DNA of 64,000 nucleotides from Roseomonas xinghualingensis (GTDB lineage: Bacteria; Pseudomonadota; Alphaproteobacteria; Acetobacterales; Acetobacteraceae). The stretch spans positions 29,443 through 93,442 of the forward strand of contig NZ_JAOXLP010000018.1 of assembly GCF_025791835.1 (NCBI RefSeq), read 5' to 3'. Made by a program: the position numbers and the translations under genes. Under the pieces are notes generated by a model, which saw nothing but the letters and a program-made list of their open reading frames with translations, was not told the origin of the DNA and did no database searches. Below are positions 61,033-64,000 of the stretch, in pieces (the first letter of the stretch is position 1; each line of letters begins with the position of its first letter).

Positions 61033-61850
61033 TGGGTGCTCCCGGTCCGCTCAGCCTCAACACCGTGACGGTGAAGGAGCGCTGGGGCCTGAAGGAATGC
61101 ATCGAGGGCTGCGCCCGCCATGGCATACCCGGCATTTCCCCCTGGCGGGATGTGTTGCAGGCCATGGGGGTGCGGCAGGCGGCCCATGCGATCCGCGATG
61201 CGGGCCTGTCCGTCTCCGGCCTCTGCCGCGGCGGCATGTTCCCGGCCGGTGATGCGGCTGGCCGTGCCGCCGCCATCGAGGACAACCGGCGCGCCATCGA
61301 TGAAGCCCATGCGATCGGCGCCGCCTGCCTCGTCATGGTCTGCGGCGGGTTGCCGCCGGGATCGAAGGACCTGGACGGTGCCCGCGCCATGGTGCGCGAA
61401 GGGCTGCACGCCATCATGGAATACGCAAGGGCGGCCGGCGTGACCATAGCGCTGGAGCCGCTGCATCCCATGACCTGCGCGGATCGCAGCGTGCTCTCGA
61501 CCATGGCCCAGGCGCTGGATCTTTGTGACGAGCTTGGCACGGGCAGCGGCGTCGCGCTCGATGTCTATCACGTCTGGTGGGACCCGGCGCTGCGCGCCCA
61601 GGTGAAGCGCGCCGGATCGCGCATCGCCGCCTTCCATGTCTGCGACTGGCTGGTGCCCACCACCGACACTGTCTTCGATCGTGGCCTGCCAGGTGAAGGC
61701 GTGATCGACATCCCCGGCATCCGCGCAATGTTCGAGGAACAAGGCTATCGCGGCCATACCGAGGTCGAAATCCTCTCCCGCCGCTGGTGGGCCGCCGATC
61801 CCGATGACGTGCTCGCGGAAATCAAGCGGAGACACGCCACGGCCTGCTAG
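61032..61850 (+). CDS. Sugar-phosphate isomerase/epimerase-like TIM barrel (xylose isomerase-like)
   Basis: This 272-aa AP-endonuclease-2/xylose-isomerase-like barrel starts at an ATG sharing its A with the previous TGA (TGATG). Metal-site residues are visible in VTIALEPLHPM (Glu), GVALDVYHVWWDP (Asp, His), AAFHVCDW (His, Asp) and HTEVEILSRRWW (Glu). Members isomerise, epimerise or carry out beta-eliminations on sugars. Coupled to the dehydrogenase and the DUF993 protein, it may act on the oxidised sugar. Confidence 0.88.
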   Translation: MGAPGPLSLNTVTVKERWGLKECIEGCARHGIPGISPWRDVLQAMGVRQAAHAIRDAGLSVSGLCRGGMFPAGDAAGRAAAIEDNRRAIDEAHAIGAACLVMVCGGLPPGSKDLDGARAMVREGLHAIMEYARAAGVTIALEPLHPMTCADRSVLSTMAQALDLCDELGTGSGVALDVYHVWWDPALRAQVKRAGSRIAAFHVCDWLVPTTDTVFDRGLPGEGVIDIPGIRAMFEEQGYRGHTEVEILSRRWWAADPDDVLAEIKRRHATAC

Positions 61851-61882
61851 CGTCAAGAAAAGAACACGGAGGAAGCACAAGA

Positions 61883-62857
61883 ATGAACATCATCCGACGT
61901 CATCTTCTCGGCGGCGCCGCCGCCGCACTGGCCGCATCCCCCGCTGTCGCGCAAGGCTGGGCGCCCACCCGCCCGATCCGCTTCGTCGTTCCCTTCGCCG
62001 CCGGCGGCGCCACGGATGTCGTGGCCCGTGTGGTGGCGGACCGCATGGCCGAACGCCTGGGCCAGCCTGTGGTGGTGGAGAACCGCGCCGGTTCCGGCGG
62101 CAATATTGGCGTGGAGAATGTGGTGCGTGCGCCCGCCGATGGCAGCGTGATCCTGATGGGCACCACCGGAACCCTCACGATCAACCAGCATCTCTACGGC
62201 AATATGGGCTTCGACCCGGCGAAGGATCTTGCTCCCGTCGGCATGGCCTTCGCCACGGACCATGTGCTGATCGTGAACCCGAATGTGCCGGCCCAGACGG
62301 CGCAGGAATTCCTCGCCTGGCTGCGCGCCAATCCGGGCAAGGCGAGCTTCGGCTCCGCCGGTTCCGGCTCTTCCACCCATATGGTCGCGGAGCTGTTCCG
62401 GGCCGCCTCCAAGGTGGAGGTGACGCATGTGCCCTATCGCGGCAGCGCGCCCGCGCTGAACGACACGGTGGCCGGCAATGTGCAGTTCATGCTGGACCAG
62501 CTGCCCTCCGCCATCGGCCAGATCCAGGGCGGGCGGGTGAAGGCCCTTGCCACCACCGGCCCGAAGCGTACCTCGCAACTGCCCGATGTCCCGACCATGG
62601 CGGAAATCGGCCTGCCGAATGCCGAGGCCACCTCCTGGGGCGCGATCATGGTGCCGGCCGGCACGCCCGCCCCCGTGATCGCGCGGCTGAACGCCGTGCT
62701 GAACGAGGCACTGGCCGATCCGAAGATCCAGGAAAGGCTGAAGGCCGCGGGCGCCGATGCCGTTTCCTCCTCGCCGGAGGAGCTGCAACGGAAGATCGCG
62801 CAGGAAACCGAAACCTGGGGCGCCGTGGTGCGTGATGCGCGGATTACCGTGAACTAG
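61883..62857 (+). CDS. Bug-family tripartite tricarboxylate transporter receptor
   Basis: This 324-aa protein has a signal peptide (IIRRHLLGGAAAALAASPAVAQG), then GWAPTRPIRFVVPFAAGGATDVVARVVADRM, VVVENRAGSGGNIGVENVV, SFGSAGSGSSTHMVAELF and VTHVPYRGSAPALNDTVAG. It lies 32 bp after the isomerase-like gene with GGAGGAAG upstream, so it is probably the uptake receptor for the substrate of this operon. No membrane components follow; it must share them. Confidence 0.9.
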   Translation: MNIIRRHLLGGAAAALAASPAVAQGWAPTRPIRFVVPFAAGGATDVVARVVADRMAERLGQPVVVENRAGSGGNIGVENVVRAPADGSVILMGTTGTLTINQHLYGNMGFDPAKDLAPVGMAFATDHVLIVNPNVPAQTAQEFLAWLRANPGKASFGSAGSGSSTHMVAELFRAASKVEVTHVPYRGSAPALNDTVAGNVQFMLDQLPSAIGQIQGGRVKALATTGPKRTSQLPDVPTMAEIGLPNAEATSWGAIMVPAGTPAPVIARLNAVLNEALADPKIQERLKAAGADAVSSSPEELQRKIAQETETWGAVVRDARITVN

Positions 62858-63151
62858 CCGTATCTCCCGGGGCATCGCATCGGACGCGCCGAGGCGGTTG
62901 AAGCCCCTGACGCTGGCGGTGCCGCTCGCCCATGGCCTTGGGGCGAGATGTCACCGTCGGCCGCGGTCCTTTCCTTCAGCGGGCGTAGTCCCCGATCCCG
63001 CGCCGGACGGCATCCGCCCGCCCGGCGCGCGTCACCTCCCCTTTTAGGGTGTCACGATGTCACGCCGGGCCGGGACCGTGACATCGAGGGGCATGTCACG
63101 TTCGCAGCGATGCGAAATGCGGGCGGTTCCCCCAGAGGGGTCAGCGCGGCC
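62858..63151. other. Junction between chromosomal genes and a mobile-type segment
   Basis: No convincing gene is seen in this stretch. Its right half carries the TGTCACG site array (next entry). The genes to the right are short, overlap by TGATG, and include an ssb, the style of prophage or integrative elements. I see no tRNA, integrase or attachment-site repeat. Confidence 0.4.
63049..63100. promoter_or_regulatory. Array of TGTCACG sites with one perfect inverted pair
   Basis: TGTCACG occurs at 63050-63056, 63058-63064 and 63094-63100, and as its inverse CGTGACA at 63077-63083. The copy at 63055-63064 (CGATGTCACG) and that at 63077-63086 form a perfect 10-bp inverted repeat around 12 bases. 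The spacing suggests cooperative binding of a repressor or activator in front of the ssb genes. Confidence 0.6.
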
Positions 63152-63232
63152 ATGGCTGCCGCCGACTGCATCCCAGGCGTGAAGTGCCGCTACGCGGACG
63201 AGAGCTGCCCGCTGGCGCAGGTCGCTCTCTGA
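63152..63232 (+). CDS. Tiny Cys-containing ORF coupled to ssb
   Basis: This frame encodes 26 residues with three cysteines (DCIPGVKCRYADESCPLAQ) and ends in a TGA that overlaps the ssb ATG (TGATG). AGAGGGG lies about 11 bases upstream. A longer start at 63110 is possible. The coupling and the Cys pattern make it plausible as a small mobile-element gene, but there is no family support. Confidence 0.35.
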   Translation: MAAADCIPGVKCRYADESCPLAQVAL

Positions 63233-63693
63233 TGGCCGGCGTCAACAAGGTCATCATCCTCGGAACCCTCGGTCGCGACCCCGAGGTCCGGAACTTCCAG
63301 AACGGCGGCAAGGTGGTGAACCTGCGGGTTGCCACTTCGGAGACCTGGAAGGACAAGGCCGGCGAGAAGCAGGAGCGTACCGAGTGGCACTCGGTGGCCA
63401 TCTTCAATGAGAAGTTAGGCGAGATCGCTGAGCGGTATCTGAAGAAGGGCAACCAGGTTTACCTGGAAGGCCAGCTCGAAACCCGGAAGTGGACCGACCA
63501 GCAGGGCGTCGAGAAGTACAGCACCGAGATCGTGCTGCGGCAGTTCCGCGGTGAGATTGTGCTGATCGGCGGGCGGAAGGAAGGGCAGGGCGCCCAGACG
63601 GCCACCCCCAGCCAGGGCGGTTGGGATGCTCCGAAGTCGCAGGGTCGCTCCGGGCTGGACGACGACATCCCCTTCGCGCCGGAGTTCCGCTGA
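63232..63693 (+). CDS. ssb: Single-stranded DNA-binding protein with extended tail
   Basis: This 153-aa protein has the SSB OB fold (AGVNKVIILGTLGRDPEVRNFQNGGKVVNLRVATSETW, TEWHSVAIFNEKLGEIAERYLKKGNQVYLEGQLETRKW), a short Gln/Gly linker and an acidic tip. Cellular SSBs end in DDDIPF, the site that recruits repair proteins; here five more residues follow (DDDIPFAPEFR). With its short linker and small overlapping neighbours it looks like a phage- or element-borne copy, not the housekeeping gene. Confidence 0.93.
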   Translation: MAGVNKVIILGTLGRDPEVRNFQNGGKVVNLRVATSETWKDKAGEKQERTEWHSVAIFNEKLGEIAERYLKKGNQVYLEGQLETRKWTDQQGVEKYSTEIVLRQFRGEIVLIGGRKEGQGAQTATPSQGGWDAPKSQGRSGLDDDIPFAPEFR

Positions 63694-63896
63694 TGGCCGG
63701 CACAGGCATCGCAGGCGCGCAGGACTACATCCCCGCCGGCACCACCGAGGACCGCGCCTCCTGCTTCGTCTGCGCTGGCCCCGTGCGCATGGGCGGTGCT
63801 GCCTCGCGCTGCCTGCCGCCGCTGGTGCTGGCGTGCAGTGTTGCGTGCACCAAGGCCGACCTGTGGCTGCGACTGTTGATTTACACTGAGAGCTGA
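63693..63896 (+). pseudogene. Small Cys-containing ORF truncated by an IS21-type end
   Basis: This ORF starts at an ATG overlapping the ssb stop and encodes 67 residues with CFVCAGPVRMGG and LACSVACTKADLWLR. From about 63874 the DNA looks like the left end of an IS21-family element, so the last seven residues and the stop come from the inserted DNA. The original protein probably continued after ADLWLR. Two Cys pairs suggest zinc binding (inference). Confidence 0.55.
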
Positions 63897-64000
63897 CCCG
63901 GTAAGGGCCGAAGTTTTCGCCGAGAAATGACCCGTGTCTGTTCACCTCCCCGGCCGGATGGCCGGGGTTATCGGAGTGATCGACATGGAGTTGTTGAGCG
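63874..64000 (+). mobile_element. Left end of an IS21-family insertion sequence
   Basis: The stretch begins TGTTGATTTACACTGAGAGC. GAGAGCTGACCCG (63888-63900) is repeated 34 bp later as GAGAAATGACCCG (63922-63934), the multiple end repeats expected of IS21-type elements. An 8-bp hairpin CCCCGGCC-GGAT-GGCCGGGG follows (63948-63967), then a transposase-like start. The right end lies outside the window. Confidence 0.65.
63985..64000 (+). CDS. istA: IstA-type transposase, first codons only
   Basis: Five codons, MELLS, are visible before the window ends, preceded by GGAG about 8 bases upstream. IS21-family IstA proteins of one common subgroup begin this way. A GTG at 63976 is another possible start. 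Confidence 0.5.

Noticed and set aside
1..64000. tRNA genes, rRNA genes and CRISPR arrays
   Set aside because: I saw no cloverleaf-like tRNA segments, no rRNA stretches and no regularly spaced direct repeats, although a covariance-model scan was not possible.

Overview
The window is very GC-rich and densely coded, with long antisense shadow ORFs. Its gene content (three Bug-type tricarboxylate receptors, a rph-rdgB/hrcA block, mutS-glnD, a MaeB-type malic enzyme, EipB/DUF1849, an HWE-family sensor kinase, LigD) points to an alphaproteobacterium, most likely an Acetobacteraceae member close to Roseomonas. That placement is inference from gene content and composition, not from a marker-gene comparison. 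No rRNA, tRNA or CRISPR array was seen.

Layout. 1-3.2 kb: an Lrp-type regulator, a MOSC protein, a sugar-acid dehydratase of the IlvD/Edd family and a D-2-hydroxyacid dehydrogenase that carries an apparent one-base frameshift. 3.3-9 kb: small membrane and NTF2-like proteins, an ABC-F ATPase, NhaA, Ndk and a Bug receptor. 9.3-14.9 kb: a stress-type cluster (SDR, zinc alcohol dehydrogenase, SDR, LigD); ligD has an exact EcfG-type promoter (GGAAC-N17-CGTT) almost at its start codon. 14.9-21.3 kb: flavin and NAD oxidoreductases. 21.3-25.4 kb: an HWE kinase, a family-5 solute-binding protein behind a convincing TPP riboswitch, and a small lipoprotein. 25.5-31.6 kb: PAS, SDR, FAH-type hydrolase, alpha/beta hydrolase, MATE exporter, thioesterase and a Pro/Gly-rich secreted protein. 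31.7-48 kb: mostly housekeeping (eipB, aspS, yqgE, peroxiredoxin, motAB, rdgB, rph, hrcA, glnD, mutS), plus a small hydrophilic protein with its own EcfG-type promoter. 48-57.7 kb: a second family-5 binding protein paralogous to the riboswitch-controlled one, maeB, a methyltransferase, a second Bug receptor, GST, glpK and an SMP-30-type lactonase.

57.8-62.9 kb: a 25-residue membrane microprotein, then a TetR regulator, a 38-bp inverted-repeat operator, and a tightly packed run of Gfo/Idh/MocA dehydrogenase, DUF993 TIM-barrel protein, sugar-isomerase-like TIM barrel and Bug receptor. I read this as an inducible uptake and catabolic unit for an unidentified polyol or sugar derivative. It is one of the two best candidates for an undescribed system here; the other is the riboswitch-controlled orphan binding protein.

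62.9-64 kb: a mobile or prophage-like edge, with an array of TGTCACG sites, a tiny Cys-rich ORF, an ssb with a non-canonical tail, and a small Cys-containing ORF that appears to be cut by the left end of an IS21-family element whose istA begins at the window edge.

Three EcfG-like promoters (ligD exact, the small hydrophilic gene exact, one SDR with one mismatch) suggest that part of this window belongs to the alphaproteobacterial general stress response.
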